Shown: positions 31,101 to 43,244, counted from the stretch's first letter. The stretch is 64,000 nt of DNA from Metridium senile (GCA_949775045.1 OX459100.1:10762331-10826330); one strand, 5' to 3'. A program made the numbers and translations. Notes: generated by a model from the letters alone, not told the origin.

Positions 31101-32879
31101 GCGAATAATGAAAATAACTAGAGAATTGGATTAGTGCTGAATTAATAAAAACAGTTTTCAATATTAACTATGGTTTGGGTGGAGCAAGAGACCGTATGTA
31201 TTGATTGAAAAAATGTCAATTTATTTATAGTCCTCCAGATGAAATAAAAGTTTAATTATGTTTTACAGTAGTCATGTTTTATTTTATAAAATTGTTGTTA
31301 ATAATCTGTCAATGGTGAGCTTGTTTTTAATAACGTTCAGTATGATGTTTTTTGATCAGGGTTTTATTAAAACTTTAATGATCTTTATAGGCCAGATTGG
31401 AAAAAATTATTTCAAAATAAAAATTGATAGATTGATCATCGAGGTAGAGGAAGAGGGGAGATTTGTATGAGCATGCGCAATTGAAGTCCACCTTTTCCAA
31501 AAACCATCAAAGATGGCTAATGTTTACGTCTTTTAATATCGTTTATCGTCGTTGTTTTCTTGCTTGGATAGCCGTAAATTAGCTAACCTGAGTTTCAGGC
31601 TCAGGGGGGAAAGGGAGGGGAAGAGGAGAGGGGGAAGAGGAAAGAAAAGGAGAGCCTGACTCCATTCCTATTTGAAACTCATTCCGCCCCTTTCTGAGCT
31701 AATGACGCGCCTCCACAACATTAGCCAATATTATTTCTTTCTTCTCCTAGCCCAGCCCCTCCCCTCCCCCTCCGCTCCTCGGGGCCTGATACTCAGGTTA
31801 TAAATTAGCATAAGAAACTTTTCAGGTCCTTCTTCGACATAGAGAATATATTGCTGTGCCAATTGGATGTCAAGAAAACGAGATATATTATTATATGTAA
31901 CGCCAATAAACGCATTTAACTACACAGCATAACCGCTAACTCAGTGGATAAACAAAGACTTATACTGATACTGCGACTCTGGATATTTAAATTAAGGTTA
32001 ATGCTTCTGTGTAAAAGAAAACTAAAATAGGCACTGTTCCAATCGATTCAATTATTTCTGCGGAAATTTCGAATGAAATGACATTGCCGTACAAGAAACT
32101 GCTAAAATGTTGTTATTTCATAATCATTTATCTCAAAATCTAAACTAACTTCCAAAAATTTTATTGCAAAAATGCTTGGGACATTTTTCATTGAAAGATA
32201 TTTTTACAATCTTGATTTTACAAAAAAATGGGGAAATGTGATGTTTTTGAAAATATTCATTGGTATACCACAGCGATCAGTATTAATTGTAATGTTTTTA
32301 TTATTATTTTTCAAAATGTATCGCTGACTTCTCTCGTTCTTTTCCTAAATAAGTATAACTGAAGTGTTGATAATTACGTAGCAAAGTATGGAGTGAGATC
32401 GGTAAACGATTTATTCAGTTTTTATTCAGTTGATTCAGGAACACATTATGTACACATCCACTTCCCAATTTCATGATAATTTGATGTTGCAATTTGAAAT
32501 TTTTGAAAACTTCCCAAATATTATTTCAGAAAACATCAGTCAACAGTCAGTTGAATGTGCTTTATGCCATACTATGGATTTTAGTGGAAAACTTGGTATA
32601 CAGTAGCTATGTAATTATCGAAGAGGCGGGAAATGTTTTATCTGACATTGCTTAAATTACCTAACCCTTTTTGACCAATCAAATTGAGAAAGTCGCAGTA
32701 AACACCTTTGCAATTAACAATTATGGTCATGCGAATTTTTAATAGTTCAAATGTCTGGCGCATATTCATACAAATCTCCCCTAGACTCAAGGAAGACAGA
32801 TGTTTGAGATCATATTGCTGTACCAGCGCGAGACGTCGTTTTTCATACAAACCTTGTTCGCCAAAGCCTTCTATTGATC
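31101..32879. other. C-type spacer (C3-C4)
   Basis: Collinear with 12035-13789, including the fold-back at 31588-31797, and ending in the C-type upstream block. No gene. Confidence 0.5.
31588..31797. mobile_element. Purine/pyrimidine-armed fold-back, copy 2
   Basis: Same boundaries as 12505-12713 with small indels in the G/A arm. Confidence 0.65.
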
Positions 32880-33791
32880 ATGAACGCAAGTGAGCAATGC
32901 TTTTCTATATTTGCACAAGTGTTGAGCAAGGATTTAGTAGCGTTAAAGAACGTATTCATAGCCAACGCCATAGTGAACGCAGCGCTGTCCATTACGGCGA
33001 CTTTTGGCAATGGACTCATCATCTTTGCCATCTTGAGATCGCAGAACCTCCAAACGCCATCTTACTTACTGATCACAAGTTTGGCGTTCACGGATTTACT
33101 GTTTGGGCTTGTTTATCATCCATATTTTGCTGTGATTAGTGCATTGTTTGCTGTAGATGGCAATATTGAAGCGAAATGTAGCAGAGACGTGCCTATCAAA
33201 CTATTTTATTATCTTGTTTTAATTATTTGCGACGTTTCATTTTCCATGAGCTTGTTCATAAGTATCGACAGATATCTGGCGCTGAGTCTTAGACACCGAT
33301 ATAGAATTTACGTCACCAAGAAGCGAGCTCGTATCGTCATCGTAGCTGGATGGCTGGCCAATCTCGTCGTCGCTTTCTTGTTTTTAAAGTTTTCGTTGGA
33401 TGATTTGCAATATTTGTACATTACATTGCTTGCACTAACGTCTGTTTTCTACATCAAGTCGTTCCTAGCCCTTCGTCGTTACACATCACAAGTCCAGGCC
33501 CAACAACCCAACCCGTTACATGGTAACTTTGATGTTGTGAAATACAAGAAAACCTTGAAGACCATGGTCGCCATATTGGGATGTTATTTGGTGTGTTATC
33601 TACCTGGGATAGTTACACGTTTATTTCGTGAAAATACGCGATCTATTCCAAGTGCCCGCATTACTTTTTCTATAATTGGTTACCTAATGTTTGGTGTTAA
33701 TTCCAGCATCAATCCAGTCATTTATCTGTCCAGGTTTCCAGATATTCGACAAGAGTGTAGAAACATTCTTAAAAAAGTTGACTTTCGTTGA
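32880..33791 (+). CDS. C4: intronless class A GPCR
   Basis: 303 residues, start MNASEQC. Differs from C2 by retaining NPVIY and RHRYR and by KKRARIV (V-to-A) at the TM4 entrance. Outer loop AKCSRDVPIK (H-to-P relative to C2). All class A landmarks present. Upstream C-type block with CAAATTGAGAAAGTCGC and GTCTGGCGCATATTC. Tandem partner of C5, 2663 bp away, with near identical spacers. Confidence 0.92.
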   Translation: MNASEQCFSIFAQVLSKDLVALKNVFIANAIVNAALSITATFGNGLIIFAILRSQNLQTPSYLLITSLAFTDLLFGLVYHPYFAVISALFAVDGNIEAKCSRDVPIKLFYYLVLIICDVSFSMSLFISIDRYLALSLRHRYRIYVTKKRARIVIVAGWLANLVVAFLFLKFSLDDLQYLYITLLALTSVFYIKSFLALRRYTSQVQAQQPNPLHGNFDVVKYKKTLKTMVAILGCYLVCYLPGIVTRLFRENTRSIPSARITFSIIGYLMFGVNSSINPVIYLSRFPDIRQECRNILKKVDFR

Positions 33792-33983
33792 TTTGGAAAA
33801 GCCAACGCCCTAGACAAAGGACCATTGTCCATTACGGCTACCTTTGAAAATAGACTCATCATCTTGGCCATCTTAAAGTCTAAGAACCTCCAAAAGCCAC
33901 CTTACTTACTGATCACACGTTTGGCGTTCACGGATTTAATGACTGTTAATCATCCATATTTTTCTGTGGTCAGCGCATTATAA
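33792..33983 (+). pseudogene. In-frame receptor head relic after C4
   Basis: Near identical to the C3 relic, open to TAA at about 33983. Confidence 0.7.
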
Positions 33984-35542
33984 GCGAATAATGAAAATAA
34001 CTAGAGAATTGGATTAGTGCTGAATTAATAAAAACAGTTTTCAATATTAACTATGGTTTGGGTGGAGCAAGAGACCGTATGTATTGATTGAAAAAATGTC
34101 AATTTATTTATAGTCCTCCAGATGAAATAAAAGTTTAATTATGTTTTACAGTAGTCATGTTTTATTTTATAAAATTGTTGTTAATAATCTGTCAATGGTG
34201 AGCTTGTTTTTAATAACGTTCAGTATGATGTTTTTTGATCAGGGTTTTATTAAAACTTTAATGATCTTTATAGGCCAGATTGGAAAAAATTATTTCAAAA
34301 TAAAAAATGATTGATTGATCATCGAGGTAGAGGAAGAGGGGAGATTTGTATGAGCATGCGCAATTGAAATCCACCTATTCCAAAAACCATCAAAGATGGC
34401 TAATGTTTACGTTTTTTAATATCGTTTATCGTCGTTGTTTTCTTGCTTGGATAGCCGTAAATAAACTTTTCAGGATAGCATAATAAACTTTTCAGGTTCT
34501 TCTTCGATATAGAGAATATATTGCTGTGCCAATTGGATGTCAAGAAAACGAGATATATTATTATATGTAACGCCAATAAACGCATTTAACTACACAGCAT
34601 GACCGCTAACTCAGTGGATAAACAAAGACTTATACTGATACTGCGACTCTGGATATTTAAATTAAGGTTAATGCTTCTGTGTAAAAGAAAACTAAAATAG
34701 GCACTGTTCCAATCGATTCAACTATTTCTGCGGAAATTTCGAATGAAATGGCAGTGCCGTACAAGAAACTGCTAAAATGTTACTATTTCATAATCATTTA
34801 TCTCAAAATCTAAACTAACTTCCAAAAATTTTATTGCAAAAATGCTTGGGCCATTTTTCATTGAAAGATATTTTTACAATCTTGATTTTACAAAAAAATG
34901 GGGAAATGTGATGTTTTTGAAAATATTCATTGGTATACCACAGCGATAAGTATTAATTGTAATGTTTTTATTATTATTTTTCAAAATGTATCGCTGACTT
35001 CTCTCGTTCTTTTCCTAAATAAGTATAACTGAAGTGTTGATAATTACGTAGCAAAGTATGGAGTGAGATCGGTAAACGATTTATTCAGTTTTTATTCAGT
35101 TGATTCAGGAACACATTATGTACACATCCACTTCCCAATTTCATGATAATTTGATGTTGCAATTTGAAATTTTTGAAAACTTCCACAATATTATTTCAGA
35201 AAACATCAGTCAGTTGAATGTGCTTTATGCCATACTATGGATTTTAGTGGCAAACTTGGCATACAGTAGCTATGTAATTATCGAAGAGGCGGGAAATGTT
35301 TTATCTGACATTGCTTAAATTACCTAACCCTTTTTGACCAATCAAATTGAGAAAGTCGCAGTAAACACCTTTGCAATTAACAATTATGGTCATGCGAATT
35401 TTTAATAGTTCAACTGTCTGGCGCATATTCATACAAATCTCTCCTAGGCTCAAGGAAGACAGATGTTTGAGATCATATTGCTGTACCAGCGCGAGACGTC
35501 GTTTTTCATTCAAACCTTGTTCGCCAAAGCCTTCTATTGATC
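33984..35542. other. C-type spacer (C4-C5), without the fold-back
   Basis: Collinear with the other C spacers, but at about 34455 the purine-rich element is absent and AAACTTTTCAGG is locally duplicated. A 72-codon frame (35100-35318) is broken by indels in the two paralogous spacers, so it is not called. Confidence 0.5.
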
Positions 35543-36454
35543 ATGAACGCAAGTGAGCAATGCTTTTCTATATTTGCACAAGTGTTGAGCAAGGATTTAG
35601 TAGCGTTAAAGAACGTATTCATAGCCAACGCCATAGTGAACGCAGCGCTGTCCATTACGGCGAATTTTGGCAATGGACTTATCATCTTTGCCATCTTGAG
35701 ATCCCAGAACCTCCAAACGCCATCTTACTTACTTCTCACAAGTTTGGCGTTCACGGATTTACTGTTTGGGCTTGTTTATCATCCATATTTTGCTGTGATT
35801 AGTGCATTGTTTGCTGTAGATGGCAATATTGAAGCGAAATGCAGGAGAGACGTGCCTATCAAACTATTTTATTATCTTCTTTTTATTATTTGCAACGTTT
35901 CATTTTCCATGAGCTTGTTCATAAGTATCGACAGATATCTGGCGCTGAGTCTTAGACACCGTTATAGAATTTACGTCACCAAGAAGCGAGCTCGTATCGT
36001 CATCGTAGATGGATGGCTGGCCAATCTCGTCGTCGCTTTCTTGTTTTTAAAGTTTTCGTCGGATGATTTGCAATATTTGTACATTACATTGCTTGCACTA
36101 ACGTCTATTTTCTACACCAAGTCGTTCCTAGCCCTTCGTCGTTACACATCACAAGTCCAGGCCCAACAACCCAACCCGTTACATGGTAACTTTGATGTTC
36201 TGAAATACAAGAAAACCTTGAAGACCATGGTCGCCATATTGGGATGTTATTTGGTGTGTTATCTACCTGGGATAGTTACACGTTTATTTCGTGAACATAC
36301 GCGATCTATTCCAAGTGCCCGCATTACGTTTTCTATAATTGGTTACCTAATGTTTGGTGTTAATTCCAGCATCAATCCAGTCATTTATCTGTCCAGGTTT
36401 CCAGATATTCGACAAGAGTGTAGAAACATTCTTAAAAAAATGGACTTTCGTTGA
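35543..36454 (+). CDS. C5: intronless class A GPCR
   Basis: 303 residues. Carries TM1 ANFGNGLIIF (T-to-N), SYLLLTSLAF, AKCRRDVPIK, IDRY, IVDGWLANL (A-to-D at the start of TM4, a charged residue not seen in siblings), SIFYTKSF (I-to-T), loop-3 core with VLKYKK, CYLP and NPVIY. Probably expressed, but the buried charge in TM4 may weaken it. Tail KKMDFR matches C2, so C2 and C5 are positional partners. A C2/C5-type relic and LINE follow. Confidence 0.9.
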   Translation: MNASEQCFSIFAQVLSKDLVALKNVFIANAIVNAALSITANFGNGLIIFAILRSQNLQTPSYLLLTSLAFTDLLFGLVYHPYFAVISALFAVDGNIEAKCRRDVPIKLFYYLLFIICNVSFSMSLFISIDRYLALSLRHRYRIYVTKKRARIVIVDGWLANLVVAFLFLKFSSDDLQYLYITLLALTSIFYTKSFLALRRYTSQVQAQQPNPLHGNFDVLKYKKTLKTMVAILGCYLVCYLPGIVTRLFREHTRSIPSARITFSIIGYLMFGVNSSINPVIYLSRFPDIRQECRNILKKMDFR

Positions 36455-36608
36455 TTTGGAAAAGCCAACGCCCTAGTCAACCGAGTACTGTCAATTACGG
36501 CTACCTTTGAAAATAGACTCTTCATCTTGGCCATCTTTAAGTCTAAGAACCTCCAAAAGCCACCTTACTTACTGATCACAAGTTTGGCGTTCACGGATTT
36601 AATGATTT
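36455..36608 (+). pseudogene. Receptor head relic after C5, cut by a LINE
   Basis: Same junction as at 14857; the relic resumes at about 38037-38100. Shares LVNRVLSITATF with the C2 relic. Confidence 0.7.
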
Positions 36609-38036
36609 AATGACGATCTCAAAACAGTTGGCGATTGGCTCAAACTAAACCGCTTAAGGTATCAGGGGACAAAATCGATATGTCTTTTTGAAAGTCGCGT
36701 AGTGCGTACAGCTTTTAGAATATTCGTAATAAAGTATATATATTCTTAAAGCTAAAACAACAAAGATTTCGATAATGAAATCGAATTTAAAAAGTTAAAA
36801 AGTTAACTGCCCCGCAGTTTCTATTGTACGGATTTGATTGATCGCTAAACAGAATCTAAACATGTCAAATTACAATAAAGTGCCTCATTTTTTTTATTCA
36901 GCGCTAGGCTATTTTTTTATTAATTTTCAAACTTAAAGGTACTAAATTTGTAGGGTTTCTTTAGTTTATCGATCATGACTTTTGATCAAACCAATAATCA
37001 CAAAACAGAAACAACTTTTTGGAGCTCAATATTATGTCAACTGGTCTGACTAGTTTGTTTGCAGATTGGTTAAAAACTGCGGGGCAGTTTTCTTTCCAAA
37101 GTTCGTAAATTTTCTAAAATCTCAACGCGAGATAAAGCCGGATTTGTTTCCCGTGTACTTTACTTCTGTTTACTAATCGAGATTAACAGCGACGCACAAG
37201 ACAAAGCAGTGAAATTCGATAATAGACAATTGCTTCTTTCGTTCGACTTCTAAAGCTTTTGTTAACGTTCGCTTTCTTCGCTTTTTTTGGGTTAATGAAC
37301 CAGTTTTTCTTTTACCTTGCATGGATAAATATAAACTATTATCGAAAATCAACAAACGCCTTGGTCTACTGAAGCGAATCAAACCTCTTCTACCAAAGTT
37401 TGCTAGATGTTGTACTTCAATAGCTTTGTTTTACCACTCTTTGATTATGGGGACATTGTGTGGGGAGATAAAGACAACATCACACTGATGCAATCACTTC
37501 AAATCCTGCACAACAAAGCTGCCAAGATCATACTGGATCGCCCTCTCCAGTCCTCAGCATCTGACGCACGAAGGGAACTCAATTGGAAAGAGCTTACTCA
37601 ACGTAGACGCTATCACCGATGTTTGCATATTTTCAAATGTAAGAACAATTAGCAATCCTCAAATCTCAAGTTCACCAAACTGAATGAGCATGGACACAAC
37701 AAAAGGCATGGAAACGAATATTGACTACCAAGTGTTAAAACAAATTGGGGGAAGCAAAGGCTGTCCAATCATGCCATTAAAGAATGGAACAATCTAAGTG
37801 ACGTTGTTAAACAATCTTCAAAGATTTCTCAATTTAAGTCTTTTTTCTGAAATATGCTATTTCATTTTTACATTTTGCATAATTGTATTTTGTCTCATTT
37901 TGTATCGATAATTTGCATTCTACTTTTAACTCCATCATATGATGCACAAAAATTAGTTTACATGACCTTCTTGAATATCACTAAAGTGAAGGAGCATCCT
38001 GTTAAAATATCATTATAAATAAAAATACAAAAAAAT
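36608..38036 (+). mobile_element. LINE fragment in C5 relic
   Basis: Block II counterpart of 14858-16242. RT pieces at 36612-36690, 37320-37400 and 37407-37652 with the same frameshift, and a 3' end in AAAATACAAAAAA. The inner insert here keeps both palindromic ends AACTGCCCCGCAGTT (36808) and AACTGCGGGGCAGTT (37075), so it is probably a small MITE of about 280 bp whose left end is eroded in block I. Confidence 0.75.
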
Positions 38037-38550
38037 GATTGTTAATCATCCATATTTTGCTGTGGTCAGCGCATTATAAGCGAATAATGAAAATAACTAG
38101 ACAATTGGATTAGTGGTGAATTAATAAAAACAGTTTTCAGTATTAACTATGGTTTGGGTGGAGCAAGAGACCGTACGTAAATTGTTTAAAAATATTGTCA
38201 ATTTATTTATAGTCCCCCAGATGAATTAAAGTTTAATTATGTTTTACAGTAGTCGTGTTTTGCTCTATAAAATGTTATTAATCTGTCAATGGTGAGCATG
38301 TTTTTAATAAAGTTCAGTATGATGTTTTTGGATCAGGGTTTTATTGAAAAGTTAATGATCTTTATGATTGGAAAAAAACACTTTGTCTTCATCCAATATT
38401 ACACAATAAAAATCGATTGGTTGATTGATCTTCGAGGTAAACAGATGTTTGTAAATGACAGTGATATATTTGCTTTGAGATGATATTACTGTACCAGCCA
38501 GAGACGTCCTTTCGCATTCACACCTTGTTCGACAAAGCTTTCTATCGACC

Positions 38551-39459
38551 ATGAACGCAAGTGAGCAATGCTTTTTTATACTTGAACGATTGTTTTCCAA
38601 GGATATTGAATCGTTCAAAAATATTTTCATAGCCAACGCCATAGTCAACGCAGCGCTGTCCATTACTGCGATATTTGGGAATGGGCTCGTCATCGTTGCC
38701 ATTTTGAGATCCCAGAACTTGCAAACACCATCTTACTTACTGATCACAAGTTTGGCGTTCACGGATTTACTGATTGGGCTTGTTTATCATCCATATTTTG
38801 CTGTGGTTAGTGCATTGTTTGCAGTGAATAGACATTTCCAAGCAAAATGCAGTAAGCACGACGTGTTTGTTGGGACAATCTTTTATCTTCTTTTACTTCT
38901 TGGTGCCGTTTCAACTGTCATGAATTTGAGCATAAGCATCGACAGATATCTGGCGCTCACTCTTAGACACCGATATAGAATTCACATCACCAAGAAGCGA
39001 GTTCGCATCGTCATCGTAGCAATATGGCTGGCCAATCTCGCCGTGGCTTACTTGTTTCTAAAGTTTAAGAACGCTATACAGTATTTTGAACTTGTATTGG
39101 TTACCATTACCTCTGTTTTCTACATCAAGTCGTTCCTAACCCTTCGTCGTTACACATCACAAATCCAGGCCCAACAACCCAACCCGTTACATGGTAACTA
39201 TGATGTTGTGAAATACAGAAAGACCTTGAAGACCATGTTCGCAATACTGGGCTGTTATTTGGTGTGTTGTATACCTGGGGAAATTGCACTTTTTTCTAGA
39301 GGAAATACAGGATCTACTCGAGGCGACCTGGCTGTTTTGATAATTGGTTTCCTAATGTTTGGTGCCAATTCCAGCATCAATCCAGTCATTTATCTGGCAA
39401 GGTTTAGAGATATTCGCCAAGAGTGTAAGAACGTCGTGCAAAAGTTGACTTTTCGTTGA
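38551..39459 (+). CDS. E2: intronless class A GPCR
   Basis: 302 residues. Start MNASEQC; GNGLVIV; LAFTDLL; AKCSKHD; IDRYLALTL; HITKKR; AIWLANL; short outer loop (LKFKNAIQYFEL); VTITSVFY; loop-3 core QAQQPNPLHGNYD; CCIP; NPVIYLARF. Differs from E1 mainly in TM4-TM5, where E1 has the D1 sequence, so E2 likely preserves the ancestral E form. Undamaged. The D/E 3' block follows. Confidence 0.92.
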   Translation: MNASEQCFFILERLFSKDIESFKNIFIANAIVNAALSITAIFGNGLVIVAILRSQNLQTPSYLLITSLAFTDLLIGLVYHPYFAVVSALFAVNRHFQAKCSKHDVFVGTIFYLLLLLGAVSTVMNLSISIDRYLALTLRHRYRIHITKKRVRIVIVAIWLANLAVAYLFLKFKNAIQYFELVLVTITSVFYIKSFLTLRRYTSQIQAQQPNPLHGNYDVVKYRKTLKTMFAILGCYLVCCIPGEIALFSRGNTGSTRGDLAVLIIGFLMFGANSSINPVIYLARFRDIRQECKNVVQKLTFR

Positions 39460-39845
39460 TTTGAAAACAACCCAACGTATTTAATTACCGAGAAATCACA
39501 AGGTCTTCACGTGATTTTAAAAATAACGACAACTTCAATCGCTGTCAATCATTTTACAAACAAAAACAACAAGAAGGTCAAATGACGATATAGATCTGTG
39601 GTGAGTGGAGGACAATTCCGTTGTCATGGTGATGAATAACAACAAAGTCTGATATGATTGGAGGACATGGTCTCGAGTCTTTCATAAGACTGCAAGGAGA
39701 CTTTCACCACAGAAGAAGAGAGGAGAACACAGAAGAAAAGGAAAAAAAACTTAACGCATATTACAACTAGTCTTCACGGATAGCCCAGTGACAAACTTAA
39801 TGTATAATACACTATTGCGTGTCACCCTCTTTAAATAAAGATAAT
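39460..39845 (+). promoter_or_regulatory. E2 3' UTR with poly(A) signal
   Basis: D/E 3' block with a small duplication-rich change (CAGAAGAAGAGAGGAG near 39712) and CTCTTTAAATAAAG near 39829. Confidence 0.5.
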
Positions 39846-41585
39846 ATTATTATTACCATTATTAGAAGTTGTTTTCAATATATGTAACTAAAATCTAAAA
39901 TTGTTATTAAATTTCTCTCATTTCTATAGTACTGTTAGCAATCAATCTTCAAATGATGTAGTTTATGTTTTCTAATATTACTATACTTAGTCTAGCTAGT
40001 TTCCAGTTGTTTTTAATATTTTGCATTGTTATTAGAGAAAAATGACTAGGTTTGTAATTGAAAAGTTAATCAATACCTTGGTGCATCACTGTGTGGCGTA
40101 AGTAACTAGATGAAAAAGTAATCAATAACACACATAGCATATATGAACATATCTCTCAAGCAAAGATCGCTATATTAAATCTATATCACAATCGTTAGTT
40201 ATTAATAAGTTAATCACTACCTGGGTTTATCATATACACTTAACCACATTAACAAGAGCTTGTGGGTTGTCTGTAAATCAATGAGAAAGCAATCAATATA
40301 ACACACATAGCATATATGAACATATCTCTCAAGCAAAGATCGCTATATTAAATCCATATCACAATCGTTAGTTATTGATAAGTTAATCAGCAGCTTGGTT
40401 TATCATATATTGTAAATCGATGAGAAAGTAATCATTAAACACATATAGTATATATGAACATATATCTCTTTGAAAGTGCGCTATATTAAGGTAGTTCGGG
40501 ACTCATGGATTCCTTCGATAGAATTTTTTTAAACTTTTTCCACATAAAATATGACATAGGTAGAGCTCAAAACTGAAATAAAAAGGGTTGTCACCGTGTT
40601 CGTTTTAGAACTGTGAGGGGTGGTGTAAGGCACTTTTTTGCCTAATCTGGTTCCAAAATATGCTCACGGGACTGGGTTCTAGTACTTTAAACGTCTGCTT
40701 GAAACTTGTCAAATTGTCATTGTCATCTCCAGAAACCTTAAGACCTATTTTGTATTTTGTAAGTCGTAAATTTGTTGTTTTGAGACTAAACAGCGACCAT
40801 GTCAGGTAGTGAAAATCTGAGCATGTTTCGAAAAATGTCCCATTTTACCTCCAAAGTTGCATGAAATAACATAATACTTTCTTAGGTTTTATAATATAGC
40901 TTAGATAGTACGTAAGCTGTGATTGGTTGATTCACTCAAAAAAGCTATGCTCTATTTCACCGGTAGAGACATGGTTTTTGATTGACAGCTCACAATTTTA
41001 TTAAGAGTTGTTCTGTTATAAGCTACTACATCTACTAAAAACGGCTATTAAAATGTAAAAAGACTTTCCATCTTGTGAACTTTCTGGTAACCTAAACCCT
41101 GAAGTCTACGGTGCAATGAAATGCAATTTAAAAGCGACAAAATTCATAGACATGGCTTTGAAAATACGCCGCCTTTAGACAAACTGTAAAGTTGGAAGTC
41201 AAAAGTTGAATTTGATCAAAACAAACAAAAACAAAAGGAAAACAGCGCTTCAAAGTGGCAATAATTTTTACTTCATTTTATCCTTGACATATGAAGATAA
41301 TTTCATAGTGAATAAGTGAGAATTTTTTGCAATTGAACTCGATTAATCTTGAACAAATAACTTGCATGTTCGTTGAATTTATCGACGGCAAAATATTATA
41401 TGTTGTTTTATAAAAACAAACAAACACACAATCAATTACAGAATTATAAATGTGCTTTCAAGTTTTTTATTCTTATAAATAAACCATGTTTGAAAACAAG
41501 CAATGTGAACAAAAAGGCAGATTTACAATTATCTTTCAATTGTCTCGTCAAAATGAAAAACCTTAAACCTGCAAACGTTTGATTA

Positions 41586-41812
41586 CAGTGCGACTACTCC
41601 AACCAAGGCCACCCAAACAAATTTTTCACAAATTATTCAATCTCTATACAAGATAGTCCTGATGTTTTTGGTTGACACTTTGATATTGTATTTCGACAGT
41701 AAAAGTTACTGAATCATAAATTTCCCGTAATTCTATTGTTTAGATACTTGGACGTGATTGGATGATTTGTGAAAAATTTGTCTGGGTGGCCTTGGTTCGA
41801 GTAGTCGCACTG
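41586..41812. mobile_element. Tc1/mariner-like MITE (CAGTGCGACTACTC family)
   Basis: 227 bp, flanked by TA. The inverted ends CAGTGCGACTACTCCAACC...GGCCACCC extend about 55 bp with few mismatches. CAGTG ends with TA flanks are typical of Tc1/mariner. Shares a TIR pattern with 42465-42679. Confidence 0.75.
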
Positions 41813-42284
41813 TAAAAGTAAATAAATACATACTTTCAGCAGCCTAAGTAATCTTGTAGATGTGTTCTTTGTTCTTTTTAACTTCAAAACGTTGTACACA
41901 GCAAGCTTGTCTTGTTCAAACTGTTTTTTTCTCAGTGTGATAAATTGCTGTCAGTCGGCACGGCTTTCACCACTCAAATTCGCTTGAATTGCTCTATATA
42001 TGTCAGTTTCATGCAAGAGTTCAGCTAAAGGTTTTTGTTTTTAGCCACAGAAATCAACCAAAGCTATGTTTTAACAGTTTTATAAATGAAATTCCTTCTT
42101 TTTAGCTAGCAAAAGGACCTGGGAAGAAAGTGAACAGCACCTTTGTCCTTTTTGGTCAAGATTGCTCAATAGTACACTGATTATGATTGGTTCATTGGGC
42201 ACTGGTGTTAGTTTTGAGAATCACAATTTTAATCAGCAAATAAAACTACGTTTTTACGGAAAACCAGCATTGCTATATTATAAA

Positions 42285-42441
42285 AGCAGTAGAAGCCACT
42301 TGGGATGTTGTTAGAAACACTCGAAAAAGTTATAAAATCACTCGCTTTCAGCTCGTGATTTTATAACTTTTCTCGTGTTTCTCCCAACATCCCGCGTGCT
42401 CTATTTTACCGGTAGAGTCATAGGAACTGGCTTCTATTGCT
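42285..42441. repeat. Hairpin at the end of the 1.56-kb insertion
   Basis: Arms of about 45 bp (GGGATGTTG...AAACACTCGA...TTATAAAATCAC and its imperfect complement) plus outer arms AGCAGTAGAAGCC and GGCTTCTATTGCT. Confidence 0.65.
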
Positions 42442-42464
42442 TAAATAGATAAGGATTCAAATTA

Positions 42465-42679
42465 CAGTGCTGCTAATTCAACCGGGGCCACCCCGAGTTT
42501 ATTAGCCAATCACGTTTGAGCTTAAGAACAAAAGAACCAGACATAGACGATCCGTCAAGTCAATTCGCGCCTATAATTTGATTGGCTGATAAGGAGACAA
42601 AGTAGATATCTTTTGTTCTTAAGCTCAAACGTGATTGGCTAATAAACTCAAGATGGCCCCGGTTGAATTAGCAGCACTG
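42465..42679. mobile_element. Tc1/mariner-like MITE (CAGTGCTGCTAATTC family)
   Basis: 215 bp, inverted ends CAGTGCTGCTAATTCAACCG, TA duplicated. The empty site in copy 1 (GGATTCAAATTAAGATATT, 9241-9259) proves insertion with TA duplication. Confidence 0.85.
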
Positions 42680-42835
42680 TAAGATATTATTTAGATAAAT
42701 TTTCAAAAAACCGCAAACAAATGATGAAAAACGATGCGCGAAATGGATGCGCAGTAGCAAGAGTCCGGAACTACCTTAAATTAATATCATTATCGTTAGG
42801 TTGTGAAAAGTTCATCACTGCCTGGGTTCCCAGAC

Positions 42836-43244
42836 GATGTACTCGGGGGGTAAAATGACGCGGGGGGGGGGGGGGGAGGGGTGCGACGGAGCTTCATATT
42901 GCAGCCCCTAAAAAATATTCAAACCTGAGATTTTACACCCCAAAAAATACATAGCATGCAAATTTCCAACCCCCAAAAAATACAAGACTTAAATACCACA
43001 AAACTGATTTATTGATTGTATATAGTATGTTTCTTTATGGAACTCACGCCTTGCTGAAAAAAAATTATGGATTGAAACAAAAATTGAACTCGGAGATGTG
43101 AAAACCCCCAAAAATACGGGTTTCTTTTTAAGACCTAAAAAATACGTGTCAGTTCTCTTGACCCCAAAAAAATACCCAGAACGAAAATTGTCAACCTTAA
43201 ATAATACGTCGGACCTCCCCGTCATCTTACCCCCCGAGTACATC
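42836..43244. mobile_element. GATGTACTCG fold-back element, copy 3
   Basis: Same ends, a long G-run near the left end (42862-42876) and CCCAAAAAATAC iterations. An internal ~25-bp loss near 43060 (TAATAATTTTCTGATA segment) relative to copies 1 and 2. Confidence 0.75.

Larger units (their letters stand above)
40886..42446. mobile_element. 1.56-kb unclassified insertion in TTAA element
   Basis: Compared with copy 1, foreign sequence starts after CTTTCTTAG and ends before ATAGATAAGG. TTTTATAATATAGC near its left end is inverted at 42271-42285. GCTCTATTTYACCGGTAGAG occurs near both ends in direct orientation. It contains a Tc1-like MITE (41586-41812) and a strong hairpin (42285-42441). Longest frame 69 codons; no protein recognised. 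Confidence 0.6.
40490..42775. mobile_element. TTAA element, copy 2, carrying nested insertions
   Basis: Same inverted ends and TTAA flanks (40486-40489, 42776-42779) as 8433-9348. Relative to copy 1 it lacks about 360 bp (8611-8967 equivalent, joined near 40667) and has gained a 1.56-kb insertion (about 40886-42446) and a TA-flanked MITE (42465-42679). Copy 1 supplies both empty sites. Confidence 0.8.

Noticed and set aside
35100..35318. 72-codon frame in the C4-C5 spacer
   Set aside because: Indels break it in the two paralogous spacers near 13460 and 32540, so it is not conserved as coding.
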